Shown one piece after another: positions 10,124-19,472 of a stretch of DNA of 64,000 nt. A model generated the notes under the pieces. It was not told where the DNA came from, searched no databases, and saw only the letters and a program-made list of their open reading frames with translations. Position 1 is the stretch's first letter; each line of letters begins with the position of its first letter. The stretch is taken from assembly GCF_016613475.2 (NCBI RefSeq), contig NZ_CP071517.1:186001-250000 (forward strand). The letters run 5' to 3'. The position numbers were made by a program, and so were the translations under genes. This DNA is from Lysobacter arenosi (lineage in GTDB: Bacteria > Pseudomonadota > Gammaproteobacteria > Xanthomonadales > Xanthomonadaceae).

Positions 10124-11461
10124 TCAATTGCCACCGGCGAAGAAATTCGCCCCCTCGCCGCCGCGCAGGGGGTAGGCCCAGCCCAGTTCGATCTCGACGC
10201 CGACGAACCAGCTCAGGCGGATGCGTACGCCCACGCCGATGTCGGCATACGGCGAACCGTCGCGTAGGCCTTCGCGGTCGTCGCCGCTGCCGCCCACCTC
10301 GACGAAGGCGAGCAGGCGCAGCCAGTCCCATTTGACCGGGCGCAGGTATTCGAGCGAGCCGTAGTAGTAATAGTTGCCCTCGAGGAAGTCGGAGTCGTAG
10401 CCGCGCATCTGCCCCGAGCCGCCGAGGGAGAATTCGTTGCGACTGCCCGTGCCGCCGGTGAGCACGCCGGCGCTGCCCAGGACATGCACGGTCTGGTGCG
10501 GCACGTTGCCGATCGCGCGTGACTGGAAGTAGCTGGCGGTGCTGCGGGTGTAGTCGTAGTCGGACGCCACGCCTTCGGCGGCGAGTTCGACGCGTGCATT
10601 GAAGCGGCGCCCGGTCTCGCTGTAGACGTGGAAACGCATGTCGTCGTAATCGGCCGTCCCGACCAGGGCAAGCGCCTGGCCGTCCGGGGGCGGCGCGAAT
10701 TCTCCCTCGGTGTCCTGGCGTTGCCAGAACAATGCGCCGCCCAGGATCCAGCCACTTCTCGGACGGTTGCCGCGCAGGTCGCGCGCAGCGCCGATCTCGA
10801 AATGGTCGAAGGTTTCGTCGAAGCTGTCGTCGCTGACTTCGTTAGTGACCGGGTCGATGATCGGCGTCACCCGCTCGCGCCGCTCCAGGCGAACGCGCAG
10901 CTCGTAGGGGCTGTCGAAAATGTACGGTGCGCGGTAACCCAGACGCGCGCTGGTCTCCTCCAGGCGGTCGCGTTCGTTGGGGAACTTGCCCTTCTCGACC
11001 GTCAGGTTGAGGCGGTGGTTGAGCCCCCACACGTTGCTCCAGCGCAGCTGCGCCCCGTAGCTGTAGTCGCTGTCGGAGCTGGCGTCGATGCGCGGCAGCA
11101 CCAGCAGGTGGTACTTCTCGCGCACCGCCAGTTCCAGCACCACGCCACCGTCCACGGCATGCGTGGTGGCCTTGACCTCGCGGAACAGCCCCAGGTCGAG
11201 CACGGCCTGGCGGCCATCCTCGATCGCGGCGGGGTCGGCGATGTCGCCCGGCGCCAGATCGAGTTCGCGCAGGATGACCTTGTCGCGCGTCTTCTCGTTG
11301 CCGACCAGGCGAATCTCGACGATGCGCGGCTCGACGATGCGTGGCTCAACAATGCGTGCCTCGACGGTGTCTGGCTGAGGCTCGTGCATGGGCGCCTGCG
11401 CGGCCACCGAACTAGTCGTCGCGCAAGCGATCAACATCCAGGCGGAAAGACAGGCTTGCAT
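10124..11461 (-). CDS. BamA/TamA-like outer membrane protein (single POTRA plus barrel)
   Basis: A 445-residue Omp85-type protein. A signal peptide ends at about residue 22. Residues 42-112 form one POTRA domain (VEIRLVGNEKTRDKVILREL, GLFREVKA). The rest is a C-terminal barrel with the Omp85 signature GSGQMRGYDSDFLEGN about residue 360, the counterpart of the VRGY loop-6 motif. Having only one POTRA separates it from BamA (five) and TamA (three). Between signal and POTRA, a 15-bp tandem repeat encodes the pattern VEPRI three times. The exact role (insertion, secretion or lipid transport) cannot be told from sequence. Confidence 0.8.
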   Translation of the reverse strand: MQACLSAWMLIACATTSSVAAQAPMHEPQPDTVEARIVEPRIVEPRIVEIRLVGNEKTRDKVILRELDLAPGDIADPAAIEDGRQAVLDLGLFREVKATTHAVDGGVVLELAVREKYHLLVLPRIDASSDSDYSYGAQLRWSNVWGLNHRLNLTVEKGKFPNERDRLEETSARLGYRAPYIFDSPYELRVRLERRERVTPIIDPVTNEVSDDSFDETFDHFEIGAARDLRGNRPRSGWILGGALFWQRQDTEGEFAPPPDGQALALVGTADYDDMRFHVYSETGRRFNARVELAAEGVASDYDYTRSTASYFQSRAIGNVPHQTVHVLGSAGVLTGGTGSRNEFSLGGSGQMRGYDSDFLEGNYYYYGSLEYLRPVKWDWLRLLAFVEVGGSGDDREGLRDGSPYADIGVGVRIRLSWFVGVEIELGWAYPLRGGEGANFFAGGN

Positions 11462-11497
11462 GGCGCACTTCAGTCGAGGCCCGCGCCAGACAGGGGG

Positions 11498-12016
11498 TCA
11501 TCGCCGTCGCGCGGCGGCCGTGCGCAGCTTCGCCAGTTCGCTGAGCGCACGCAGCAACCCCATCTCGCTGGACAGGGCCAGGTCGTAGATGAGCTCGCCG
11601 TCGATGCGGGCATCGCGCCGCCAGACGCGGGCGTGGCCGCCAAGGGCGAGGTCGGAGGCCATCACCAGGGTCCGGTATCGCGCGCTGCGCAATGCCGACT
11701 CGTGCGCGCGCCAGTGCTCCTCGACGAAGTCGCCGCGGCCTTGCAGGATCGCCCGCGCCGGGCTGCCCGGCATCTCCTCGCCGTGGGCCAGCGCCGGCGA
11801 TACCGCCAGCAGCAGGTGGGCGGTGTCCTGGGCGAGGCTGGCGCGTTCCTCGGCGGTGTAGGTCTGGTCACGGCGCAGCAACCCGTCAGCGCGTTGCTGG
11901 CAGGCGGAGAACAGTTGCGACAAGGGCCGATCGAGGTAGGGATTGGAACCGGCGAACGGCGAAGGCCGGGGCCGGACAGCGATCGGGCCATGCAGGCCGG
12001 GGGTGGGATGGGTCAT
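11498..12016 (-). CDS. Hypothetical protein, helical
   Basis: A 172-residue soluble protein. The start was set at the ATG giving MTHPTPGLHGPI, because upstream residues read as non-coding. It is rich in helix-forming Ala, Leu and Arg residues with no signal peptide, membrane segment or recognised motif. It is divergent from the helicase gene, with 158 bases between starts. Its stop lies 36 bases before the start of the BamA-like gene on the same strand, so the two may be cotranscribed. Confidence 0.65.
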   Translation of the reverse strand: MTHPTPGLHGPIAVRPRPSPFAGSNPYLDRPLSQLFSACQQRADGLLRRDQTYTAEERASLAQDTAHLLLAVSPALAHGEEMPGSPARAILQGRGDFVEEHWRAHESALRSARYRTLVMASDLALGGHARVWRRDARIDGELIYDLALSSEMGLLRALSELAKLRTAAARRR

Positions 12017-12174
12017 GGCGGCAGCCTCTACTTCCGCCGTCTCAGGGAACAAGACTCCAGGCGGACGAACGTACGCCTTCGATTGATAGGGCAGCGTCAA
12101 CGCTTGGTCGCGTGCCGTCGCAACCAATGAGACGGCCATCGCGTCCACTCGCGGGCGCCCAGCAGGAGAAGACG

Positions 12175-14670
12175 ATGTCGCCGCCCACCCATGCGCTTGC
12201 CCTGAACCACGACAGCGACGAGCGCGCAATCGCCTTGCGCGAGGACGGCCCTGCCTTCATTGATAGTGGCGCAGCGGACAGCGGCCTGCTCGCGCAGGCG
12301 CTGTCGCGGCGCTATGCCGGCCGCATCACCGGCAGCTTCACCGTTCCGGGCAGCGAAGGGCGGTATGCGGACCTGCCATCGGACCTGCCGCCGTCGTTGG
12401 CGCAGGCCTTGCGTGCACGCGGGATCGAACGCCTCTACAGCCACCAGGCTCAGGCGTGGGAGGCGGCAGGCCGCGGCGACAACGTGGCCATCGTCACGCC
12501 GACCGCGTCGGGCAAATCGCTGTGCTACACGCTGCCGGTGGTCGCCGCGGCGATGACCTCGCGGGCCAAGGCGCTGTACCTGTTTCCGACCAAGGCGCTG
12601 GCGCAGGACCAAGTCGCCGAACTGCTGGAGCTCAATCGCGCCGGCGATCTCGGCGTCAAGGCGTTCACCTTCGACGGCGATACGCCGGGCGATGCGCGCC
12701 AGGCGATCCGCCTGCACGGCGACATCGTCGTGTCGAACCCGGACATGCTGCACCAGGCGATCCTGCCGCATCACACCAAGTGGGCGCAGTTCTTCGAGAA
12801 CCTGCGCTACGTGGTGATCGACGAGGTGCATACCTATCGCGGCGTTTTCGGCAGCCATGTCACCAACGTGCTGCGCAGGCTCAAGCGGATCTGCGCGTTC
12901 TATGGCGCGCGGCCACAGTTCATCCTGTGCTCGGCGACGATCGGCAACCCGCAGGCACATGCCGAAGCCTTGATCGAAGACCGCGTGCACGCCATTACCG
13001 AATCCGGCGCGCCGACCGGCGACAAGCATGTGTTGTTGTGGAACCCGCCGGTGGTCAATGCCGACCTCGGCCTGCGCGCCTCGGCGCGCTCGCAGAGCAA
13101 TCGCATCGCCCGCATCGGCATCAAGTCCGGGCTGAAGACGCTGGTGTTCGCGCAATCGCGGCTGATGGTCGAGGTGCTGACGAAGTACCTCAAGGACGTG
13201 TTCGACCACGACCCGCGCAAACCGCCGCGCATCCGCGCCTACCGCGGCGGCTACCTGCCAAGCGAGCGCCGCGACGCCGAGCGGGCGATGCGTGATGGCC
13301 GCATCGACGGCATCATCTCGACCTCGGCGCTCGAACTGGGCGTCGACATCGGCAGCCTCGACGTGGTTGTGCTCAACGGTTACCCGGGCACCGTCGCCGC
13401 GACCTGGCAGCGCTTCGGCCGCGCCGGCCGCAGGCAGCAGCCCAGCCTCGGAATCCTGGTTGCCAATTCGCAACCGCTGGACCAGTACATGGTGCGGCAT
13501 CCGGACTTCTTCGCCGACAGCCCGCCCGAGCATGCGCGCACCGCGCCGGACCAGCCGCTGATCCTGTTCGACCACATCCGCTGCGCGGCCTTCGAGCTGC
13601 CTTTCCACGTGCGCGAGATGTTCGGGCCGATCGAGCCGGAGGTGTACCTGGAAGCGCTGGCCGAGTCCGCCGTGGTCCATCGCGAGGGCGAGCGCTGGGA
13701 GTGGATTGCCGACAGCTACCCCGCCAACGCGGTGTCGCTGCGGTCGGTCGCCGACGGCAACTTCGTCGTCGTCGACCGCACCGACGGTCGCCAGACAATC
13801 ATTGCCGAGGTCGACTACTCGGCGGCGGCGCTGACGCTGTACGAGGGCGCGATCCACATGGTCCAGTCCACGCCGTACCAGGTCGAGCGGCTGGACTGGG
13901 AAGGGCGAAAGGCCTACGTGCAGCGCACGCATGTCGACTACTACACCGACTCCATCGACTACACCAAGCTCAAGGTGCTCGAGCGTTTCGACGGCTGTGC
14001 CGCGGGCCAGGGCGATGCCAGCCATGGCGAGGTGCACGTGGTCAGGCGGGTGTCGGGCTACAAGAAGATCCGCTACTACACCCACGAGAACATCGGCTAC
14101 GGTCCGGTCAACCTGCCCGACCAGGAGCTGCACACCACTTCGGTGTGGTGGCAGCTGCCGCAGGCGACGTTGCTGTCGTGGTTCGCCAGCCGACAGGACG
14201 CGCTCGACGGCTTCCTCGGCGCAGCCTATGCGCTGCACATCGTCGCGACGGTGGCCGTGATGGCCGACGCGCGCGACCTTCAGAAGGCCGTCGGCAACGG
14301 CGACGGCGCCTGGTTTGTCAGCAGCGACCAGGGCGGTCGCGGCACACTGCGTGGCGTGGAAGGCAGCATCGAACTGGCGGACGTGCAGCAGTTCGTACCG
14401 ACGGTCTACCTGTACGACAACTTCCCCGGCGGCGTTGGCCTCAGCGAGCCGTTGTGGCGACGCCAGGAAGAGCTGGTGCTGCGCGCGATGGAACTGGTCG
14501 AGCGATGCGATTGCCGCAGTGGCTGTCCGGCTTGCGTTGGTCCGATCCTGGCCGCGAGCGAGGAAGGCGAGGGCGCCACGCCGAAGGCGCTGGCGCGCCG
14601 GGTGCTGTCGTTGCTGATCGAAGCCCGCGAGCTGGCGTCCGACGTAAACGTCAACGTGGTGGGCACATGA
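12175..14670 (+). CDS. DEAD/DEAH helicase with DUF1998/MZB domain, MrfA (YprA)-like
   Basis: An 831-residue superfamily 2 helicase, starting at an ATG behind AGGAGAAGACG. Helicase motifs: I (TPTASGKS, 108-115), II (DEVH, 216-219), III (SAT, 253-255). The second RecA lobe has STSALELGVDIG and QRFGRAGRR. The C-terminal DUF1998/MZB region ends with a four-cysteine zinc cluster, CDCRSGCPACVGP. This is the arrangement of Bacillus subtilis MrfA (YprA), an ATP-dependent helicase in excision repair of mitomycin C damage. The stop overlaps the start of a YprB/MrfB-like exonuclease (ATGA), as expected for that pair. The biological role here is inferred. Confidence 0.92.
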   Translation: MSPPTHALALNHDSDERAIALREDGPAFIDSGAADSGLLAQALSRRYAGRITGSFTVPGSEGRYADLPSDLPPSLAQALRARGIERLYSHQAQAWEAAGRGDNVAIVTPTASGKSLCYTLPVVAAAMTSRAKALYLFPTKALAQDQVAELLELNRAGDLGVKAFTFDGDTPGDARQAIRLHGDIVVSNPDMLHQAILPHHTKWAQFFENLRYVVIDEVHTYRGVFGSHVTNVLRRLKRICAFYGARPQFILCSATIGNPQAHAEALIEDRVHAITESGAPTGDKHVLLWNPPVVNADLGLRASARSQSNRIARIGIKSGLKTLVFAQSRLMVEVLTKYLKDVFDHDPRKPPRIRAYRGGYLPSERRDAERAMRDGRIDGIISTSALELGVDIGSLDVVVLNGYPGTVAATWQRFGRAGRRQQPSLGILVANSQPLDQYMVRHPDFFADSPPEHARTAPDQPLILFDHIRCAAFELPFHVREMFGPIEPEVYLEALAESAVVHREGERWEWIADSYPANAVSLRSVADGNFVVVDRTDGRQTIIAEVDYSAAALTLYEGAIHMVQSTPYQVERLDWEGRKAYVQRTHVDYYTDSIDYTKLKVLERFDGCAAGQGDASHGEVHVVRRVSGYKKIRYYTHENIGYGPVNLPDQELHTTSVWWQLPQATLLSWFASRQDALDGFLGAAYALHIVATVAVMADARDLQKAVGNGDGAWFVSSDQGGRGTLRGVEGSIELADVQQFVPTVYLYDNFPGGVGLSEPLWRRQEELVLRAMELVERCDCRSGCPACVGPILAASEEGEGATPKALARRVLSLLIEARELASDVNVNVVGT

Positions 14671-15536
14671 CGGTCACCCTCGAGAAGTTGCGCGCGCTGC
14701 GCAGGCAGGCGGGTGAAACGGCAAGCGGCAATCGTGCTGGCGAGGATGGGGTTCCGCAGGCGCTGTTTGCCGCACCCGTTGTCGGCGCGCCACGGCCCGA
14801 CCCGGGCGCCCAGCTTGACGCGCTGCGACGCATGCTCGGCGTGCGCCAGCGTCATGCGCCTGCACCGTTGGCCTCCCGCGATCGCAGCATCCCGGGCATC
14901 GAGATCGAACCCGGGTTGTTCCTGGCCGAGTCCACCCAACCCATGCGCGCACCACCGTCGGTGCCATTGGCGTTCGCCAAACGCGAAGACTCGGTGGACA
15001 CCGATGCGCTGCTGTTCTTCGATACCGAGACCACCGGGCTGGCCGGCGGCACCGGCACCCGCGCTTTCATGATCGGCGCCGCCGACTGGAGCGCAGGCAC
15101 GTTGCGCATCCGCCAGCTGACCATCACCACGCTCGCAGCCGAACCGGCGATGCTGCGCACGTTCGCGCAATGGCTGTCAGCGAGAACCGTGCTGTGCAGC
15201 TACAACGGAAGGTGCTACGACGCGCCGCTGCTGAAGACCCGCTTCCGCCTGGCGCGCATGGGCGATCCGATCAGCGCGCTCGACCACGTCGACCTGCTGT
15301 TCCCGACCCGGCGCCGCTATCGCGGCGTATGGGAGAACTGCCGGCTGGCCACGATCGAACGTGAGGCGCTGCGCATCGTCCGCGAAGACGACCTGCCGGG
15401 CTCTGAAGCGCCGGCGGCATGGCTGTCGTTCCTGCGCGGCGGCTCATCGCACAACCTGCGCCGCGTGGCCGAGCACAACCTGCAGGACGTGGTGACGCTG
15501 GGGCGTCTGTTCGTGCACCTGGCCGAGGCGGCGTAG
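14667..15536 (+). CDS. RNase H-like exonuclease, MrfB (YprB)-like
   Basis: A 289-residue protein with a DEDD-type 3'-5' exonuclease fold. Metal ligands are D119 and E121 in FFDTETTGL, D185 in YNGRCYDAPLL, and D209 and D274 in LDHVDLLFP and AEHNLQDVV. About 110 N-terminal residues precede the domain, as in B. subtilis MrfB, but the C-terminal TPR part of that protein seems to be missing. It overlaps the helicase gene by four bases, so the two are almost certainly coexpressed. Predicted to degrade a strand exposed by the helicase; this is inference from the Bacillus system. Confidence 0.85.
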   Translation: MTVTLEKLRALRRQAGETASGNRAGEDGVPQALFAAPVVGAPRPDPGAQLDALRRMLGVRQRHAPAPLASRDRSIPGIEIEPGLFLAESTQPMRAPPSVPLAFAKREDSVDTDALLFFDTETTGLAGGTGTRAFMIGAADWSAGTLRIRQLTITTLAAEPAMLRTFAQWLSARTVLCSYNGRCYDAPLLKTRFRLARMGDPISALDHVDLLFPTRRRYRGVWENCRLATIEREALRIVREDDLPGSEAPAAWLSFLRGGSSHNLRRVAEHNLQDVVTLGRLFVHLAEAA

Positions 15537-15545
15537 TGCCTTCGC

Positions 15546-16088
15546 TCAGGTCGTGATGAACGTTTTCGGGATCGGCCCGGTCAGCCACACGCCGTTGTCG
15601 GCCAGATAGAACGCGTAACCCTGCTGGTGCATTTGCCTGGATTGGATCGTCAGCACCACCGGCGTGCCATGCCGCTGCCCGACCTGCGCGGCGGCGGCGA
15701 TGTCCTCCGACAGGTGGACGTGGTGGCGGATGCCCGGCCGCAGTCCCTCGACGAGGATGGAGTCGAGGAATCGGGTTGCAGTGCCGTGGAACAGGCGTTC
15801 GGGCGGCAACGCCGGTTCGCGCTGGATGGTAACGGCATCGGTCGAATGCCCCTGCACCGCACGGATGCGCTGGCCACAGACCGACAGGGCGAAGCGCTGC
15901 TTGTCGTTGCCTTCGACGACGGCGCGGATCACGCGCGGGTCGAGCGTGTGGCCGGCCTGTCGCGCACTGGCGATCAGGTCGTCGATGTCTGCCCATCCTT
16001 CGCGATCCAGCGTCAGCCCGATCGCGCCGGGTGCATGACGCAGTACGTAGCTGAGGTATCGGCTGGTGTCGGTGATTCTTCTGCGCAT
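15546..16088 (-). CDS. kptA: RNA 2'-phosphotransferase (KptA/Tpt1 family)
   Basis: A 180-residue enzyme that moves an internal 2'-phosphate from RNA to NAD. The N-terminal winged-helix lobe has SRYLSYVLRHAPGAIGL, with the Arg-His of the catalytic set. The C-terminal ADP-ribosyltransferase-like lobe has LFHGTATRF and GIRHHVHLS. Length fits the family (about 180). The chosen ATG follows GCAGG. Bacteria lack the tRNA splicing that generates its eukaryotic substrate, so the real bacterial target is not settled. It converges with the MrfAB-like operon; the stops are 10 bases apart. Confidence 0.93.
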   Translation of the reverse strand: MRRRITDTSRYLSYVLRHAPGAIGLTLDREGWADIDDLIASARQAGHTLDPRVIRAVVEGNDKQRFALSVCGQRIRAVQGHSTDAVTIQREPALPPERLFHGTATRFLDSILVEGLRPGIRHHVHLSEDIAAAAQVGQRHGTPVVLTIQSRQMHQQGYAFYLADNGVWLTGPIPKTFITT

Positions 16089-16122
16089 GGTGCCTGCTGC
16101 TGATTCGTATGGAGGTGGAGGA

Positions 16123-16422
16123 CTAGCGGCCGTGATACGGCTCGCAGCCGACACCATCGCCATCGCGGTCGAGATGGCTTCCATAGCCTGCTTCGCCTCG
16201 CCGGACGGGCGCGGCTCCAGCTGCGCGGGCTTCGGCGCAGTTGCGAAATACCTCTGAGGCGCCCGGCGTCGCGGATGCGGCCGGCCCTCGATGGCAGTGG
16301 TAGTCACCGGTCTTTCGATTGGTGTGGCAGCCGTTCTTGTCGAGGCCGCCGCCGTGCGCATGCGCGGTTTCCCAGCCCGACGCCGTCAAAAGCGCGAGCA
16401 AGGAGAAAACGAGAGGTCGCAT
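16123..16422 (-). CDS. Exported protein with YHYH-like and excalibur calcium-binding motifs
   Basis: A 99-residue secreted protein. The ATG at 16422 follows GGGGGAC. A signal peptide ends at AHA. The mature N-terminus carries GGLDKNGCHTNRKTGDYHCHR, a His/Cys-rich YHYH-type motif. The C-terminus, FRNCAEARAAGAAPV to HLDRDGDGVGCE, is an excalibur domain, whose DxDxDGxxCE is an EF-hand-like calcium loop. Such proteins often accompany secreted nucleases, but there is none beside it. Function unknown. Confidence 0.8.
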   Translation of the reverse strand: MRPLVFSLLALLTASGWETAHAHGGGLDKNGCHTNRKTGDYHCHRGPAASATPGASEVFRNCAEARAAGAAPVRRGEAGYGSHLDRDGDGVGCEPYHGR

Positions 16423-16644
16423 ACAGTCCCCCAACTGTAATGTGACAGGGGTCCGAATCTAGCAGCCCTTCGAGCCGCACCGAACAACCCCGTGTGCGAG
16501 AAAAAGTCGCGGTCGAAACCGGGGCCGCTATTCAGCTTGCAATGAACGCTGACAGGCGTCGCCGGACCGAAATGAACGGACATCATGGCCGGGCAATGAC
16601 CTGCGGGCCGTTGAAGCGCTAAGGCCCAGCAGCGGAGCATCGCG

Positions 16645-17985
16645 ATGACGTCGTATGTCCGGCTCGGCCTGGCGCACGTGCTTGCACTGGTGCTGGCAAG
16701 TTGCTCCGCGGGCGATCCCGCATCCCTGGCGTACGCACCCAAGCCCATCGTGCAGCTCGCCCCGATCCCGGGCCTGAAGGTGCGGCCCCTTACCGACCGC
16801 ACATTCGAACGAACCGACGCACGGCGAGCCCGTGGCGAGTACCTGGCCGAAGGCATCCTTGCTTGCGCCGCCTGCCATTCCGAGCGCGACTGGCACAAGC
16901 CGGGCGGACCCATCCCTGCTGGCCGCGCGTATGCGGGTCGGGTCTGGAAGACCGACGGCAAGACATGGCTGGTCGCGCCGAACATCACACCCGAGCCACA
17001 TACCGGTGCGGGCCGATGGAGCGACGACATGCTCGCCCGCGCGATACGCGAGGGCATCGGCCATGACGGTCGCCTGCTGCATCCGCAGATGTGGTACCGG
17101 TCGTTCCGGTTGCTTTCCGACGAGGACCTGGCATCGGTGGTGGTGTATCTGCGATCGCTGCCCGCCGTGCGCAACACGCTGCCGCAGACAGTGCTCTCGG
17201 ACGAGCAGGTCAAACGCTTTGTCGGCGAGCCCCGGCCGATCACCTCGCCAGTGTCCGAACCCCCGCACGCCACACCCGAAGAGCGCGGTCGCTACCTTGC
17301 CGGCCTTGCCGACTGCGGCGGCTGCCACACGTTGTGGGACGGCAAGCGGCTGCCTGGTGCCTTTGCCGGAGGCAACGAGGTCGGGCGGGATGGGCGCACG
17401 GTGTTCAGCGCCAACATCACTCCCGACCCGACCGGCATGTCGTACGACGCGGCGGGCTTCATCCAGGTGATCCGTACCGGCAAGGCAGGTCTGCTCGCGC
17501 CGGAGATGCCGTGGCTCTTCTATCGTCGTCTCAGCGACGACGACCTCACCGCCCTGCATGCATTCCTCAAGACGCGCTATCCCGTCTCCCATCGCATCAG
17601 CAATCTCGGTCCGGGCACCGCCTGCGCGGTGTGTGGAGGGCAACATCCCCTGGGAAGTGCCAACCGCCTCGTGCCAGTGCGCGGGATAGCAGTGCCCGAG
17701 CGCCTGCTGCGTGACTATGTCGGCAGCTATCGTATCGACGAGTACGACTGGACCCTGCGGATCGAGCTGCTGCACGGCAAGCTGCACATGGTCGATGGCG
17801 AGGCGCCGCCAAAGGAACTGGTGGCGCTGACGCAGTCCAGGTTCGCGATGGACGGTGGCCTTGGGCCGCTGCGATTCGAGCGCGATGGCGAAGGTCGCGT
17901 AGCGCGCGTGGTTTCCGAGGACGTCGAAGACGTGCCGCTGGAGCGCATCGCCGAGGTTGCGGCGAAGGCCGGTGGCTCGCCGTAG
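16645..17985 (+). CDS. Diheme cytochrome c, membrane-anchored lipoprotein
   Basis: A 446-residue exported protein with two class I cytochrome c domains. Heme motifs are CAACH (74-78) and CGGCH (224-228). A methionine-rich stretch after each could supply the axial ligand. The signal peptide ends in a lipobox-like LASC (C20), suggesting lipid anchoring. After the second domain, CAVCGGQHPLG is a further pair of cysteines without a heme-type His spacing. The C-terminal 100 residues look like a DUF3471-type domain (RLLRDYVGSYRIDEYDWTL). Probably carries electrons to or from a periplasmic dehydrogenase; none is adjacent. Confidence 0.85.
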   Translation: MTSYVRLGLAHVLALVLASCSAGDPASLAYAPKPIVQLAPIPGLKVRPLTDRTFERTDARRARGEYLAEGILACAACHSERDWHKPGGPIPAGRAYAGRVWKTDGKTWLVAPNITPEPHTGAGRWSDDMLARAIREGIGHDGRLLHPQMWYRSFRLLSDEDLASVVVYLRSLPAVRNTLPQTVLSDEQVKRFVGEPRPITSPVSEPPHATPEERGRYLAGLADCGGCHTLWDGKRLPGAFAGGNEVGRDGRTVFSANITPDPTGMSYDAAGFIQVIRTGKAGLLAPEMPWLFYRRLSDDDLTALHAFLKTRYPVSHRISNLGPGTACAVCGGQHPLGSANRLVPVRGIAVPERLLRDYVGSYRIDEYDWTLRIELLHGKLHMVDGEAPPKELVALTQSRFAMDGGLGPLRFERDGEGRVARVVSEDVEDVPLERIAEVAAKAGGSP

Positions 17986-18329
17986 CGCGAGGGCGCGCCG
18001 CGTCCGGATTCGCCAGGTCGGAAGATTGTTGCGCTGTGGGCAACACACAGGGTCCGTCACGAGGGCTACCCACGGCGGGGGCGGGACTCTACTCTTGCGG
18101 CCACAAACGCTTTGTCCGCCGTAACGAAGACGACGGGTGTCAGGTCGTCGAGGCTGCTGTAAAGGGCGTGCACTTTCCACCCGTTCGTGCACGGGACAAC
18201 CTACGTCGGCGCGGCGTCTCCGCGAATTACCGATCAGCGACACGACGATACGGCGGACCAGAAGCCCCAACCCAATGCCCGTACCGGTCAAGCCCGATGG
18301 CGCGCCCCGGGGCTTGATAGCAGGACAAC
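17986..18329. other. Intergenic region without a recognised gene
   Basis: No reading frame here has a credible ribosome binding site or protein-like composition. It precedes the LpxR-like gene and should contain its promoter. No terminator or repeat stands out. Confidence 0.5.
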
Positions 18330-19391
18330 ATGCGTTCCCAGTTCATTGGCAAGTGGCTGCTGGCAGCCACTGCGATCTCGTTTTGCTCCCTAGGAACCGC
18401 CCAGGCACACGGTCGTGAGGACTGCACCAGCGGTCGCACGCGGCTTCCGCCCATCGTCAACCTGCGCGTCGACAACGACGTGATCGGCGGCCAGGACCAG
18501 GGCTACAGCAACGGCGTGCAGCTGACGCTGGTCTCGCCCAACCTGCGCGACTACACGAACGATCCCTGCATCCCGCGGCTCGCCCAATGGGTCAACAGCT
18601 ACCTGGGCGCGCTCCAACCGGAGACGTTCGAGCAGCAGAACATGATCGCGACTTTCGCCCAGGGCATCTTCACACCGACCGACTTCAGTCGCAGCGACCT
18701 GATCGAGGATGACCGGCCGTATGTCGCCGCGTTGCTGGTTGGCCTGGGCTACAACGCACGCGAGGGCGACACGCTGCGCACCACGCAGCTGCAGATCGGC
18801 ATCGTCGGGCCGGCCGCGCTGGGCAAGCAGGCGCAGGATGCCGTGCACCAGATCACCGGCAGCGAGAAATTCCGCGGCTGGGACAACCAGCTCGAGAACG
18901 AGCCGGTCTTCCGCATCGTCCACGAGCGCATGCGTCGTTTCTCCTCCAGCGACGGCGCGCACGGGTGGGGCTGGGACACGATCGCCCACTACGGCGGCAG
19001 CTTCGGCAACCTGGCGACCTACCTCAACACCGGCGCGGAGTTCCGCTTCGGCGTGAACCTCCCCGACGACTTCGGCAGCACGCCGCTGCGCCCGGCAGGC
19101 GAGAACACGGCCCCGACGCGCGAGCCGCAGAGCCAGTACGTGCCGGGCGCGCATCTGTTCGTGACCTTCGATACGCGCTGGGTGTTGTACGACATCACGC
19201 TGGACGGCAACACCTTCCGCGACAGCCACAGCGTCGACAAGCGGCATGCCGTGGCCAACATCGGTTACGGCGTTGCCCTGATGCGTCATCGCTGGAAGTT
19301 CGCGCTGGCCCGCTACCACGGCACACGCGAGTTCGATGGCCAGCGCGAGACACCTGTGTTCGGGAGCTTCACGATCAGCCGGGCATTCTGA
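18330..19391 (+). CDS. Lipid A 3-O-deacylase LpxR family (DUF2219) outer membrane protein
   Basis: A 353-residue outer-membrane barrel with a signal peptide ending TAQA. It matches the LpxR/DUF2219 family: the N-terminal VNLRVDNDVIGGQDQGYSNG holds the conserved Asn-Asp and Gly-Tyr-Ser-Asn residues, the former corresponding to the LpxR active-site region. The barrel strands alternate as expected, ending in the aromatic FGSFTISRAF. In Salmonella, LpxR removes the 3'-acyloxyacyl chain of lipid A. Family members vary in sequence, so lipid A deacylation is likely but not certain. Confidence 0.85.
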   Translation: MRSQFIGKWLLAATAISFCSLGTAQAHGREDCTSGRTRLPPIVNLRVDNDVIGGQDQGYSNGVQLTLVSPNLRDYTNDPCIPRLAQWVNSYLGALQPETFEQQNMIATFAQGIFTPTDFSRSDLIEDDRPYVAALLVGLGYNAREGDTLRTTQLQIGIVGPAALGKQAQDAVHQITGSEKFRGWDNQLENEPVFRIVHERMRRFSSSDGAHGWGWDTIAHYGGSFGNLATYLNTGAEFRFGVNLPDDFGSTPLRPAGENTAPTREPQSQYVPGAHLFVTFDTRWVLYDITLDGNTFRDSHSVDKRHAVANIGYGVALMRHRWKFALARYHGTREFDGQRETPVFGSFTISRAF

Positions 19392-19472
19392 TCTCCGAGG
19401 CCGGCTTGCTGACGTGGTGCGGCGTGCATAAGCTCATTCCGCCGTCGCCGCATCGGCAGCATCGGAGGTCAC

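Noticed and set aside
12097..14238. 713-residue open frame antisense to the MrfA-like helicase
   Set aside because: Low-complexity antisense shadow; the sense strand carries all helicase motifs in order.
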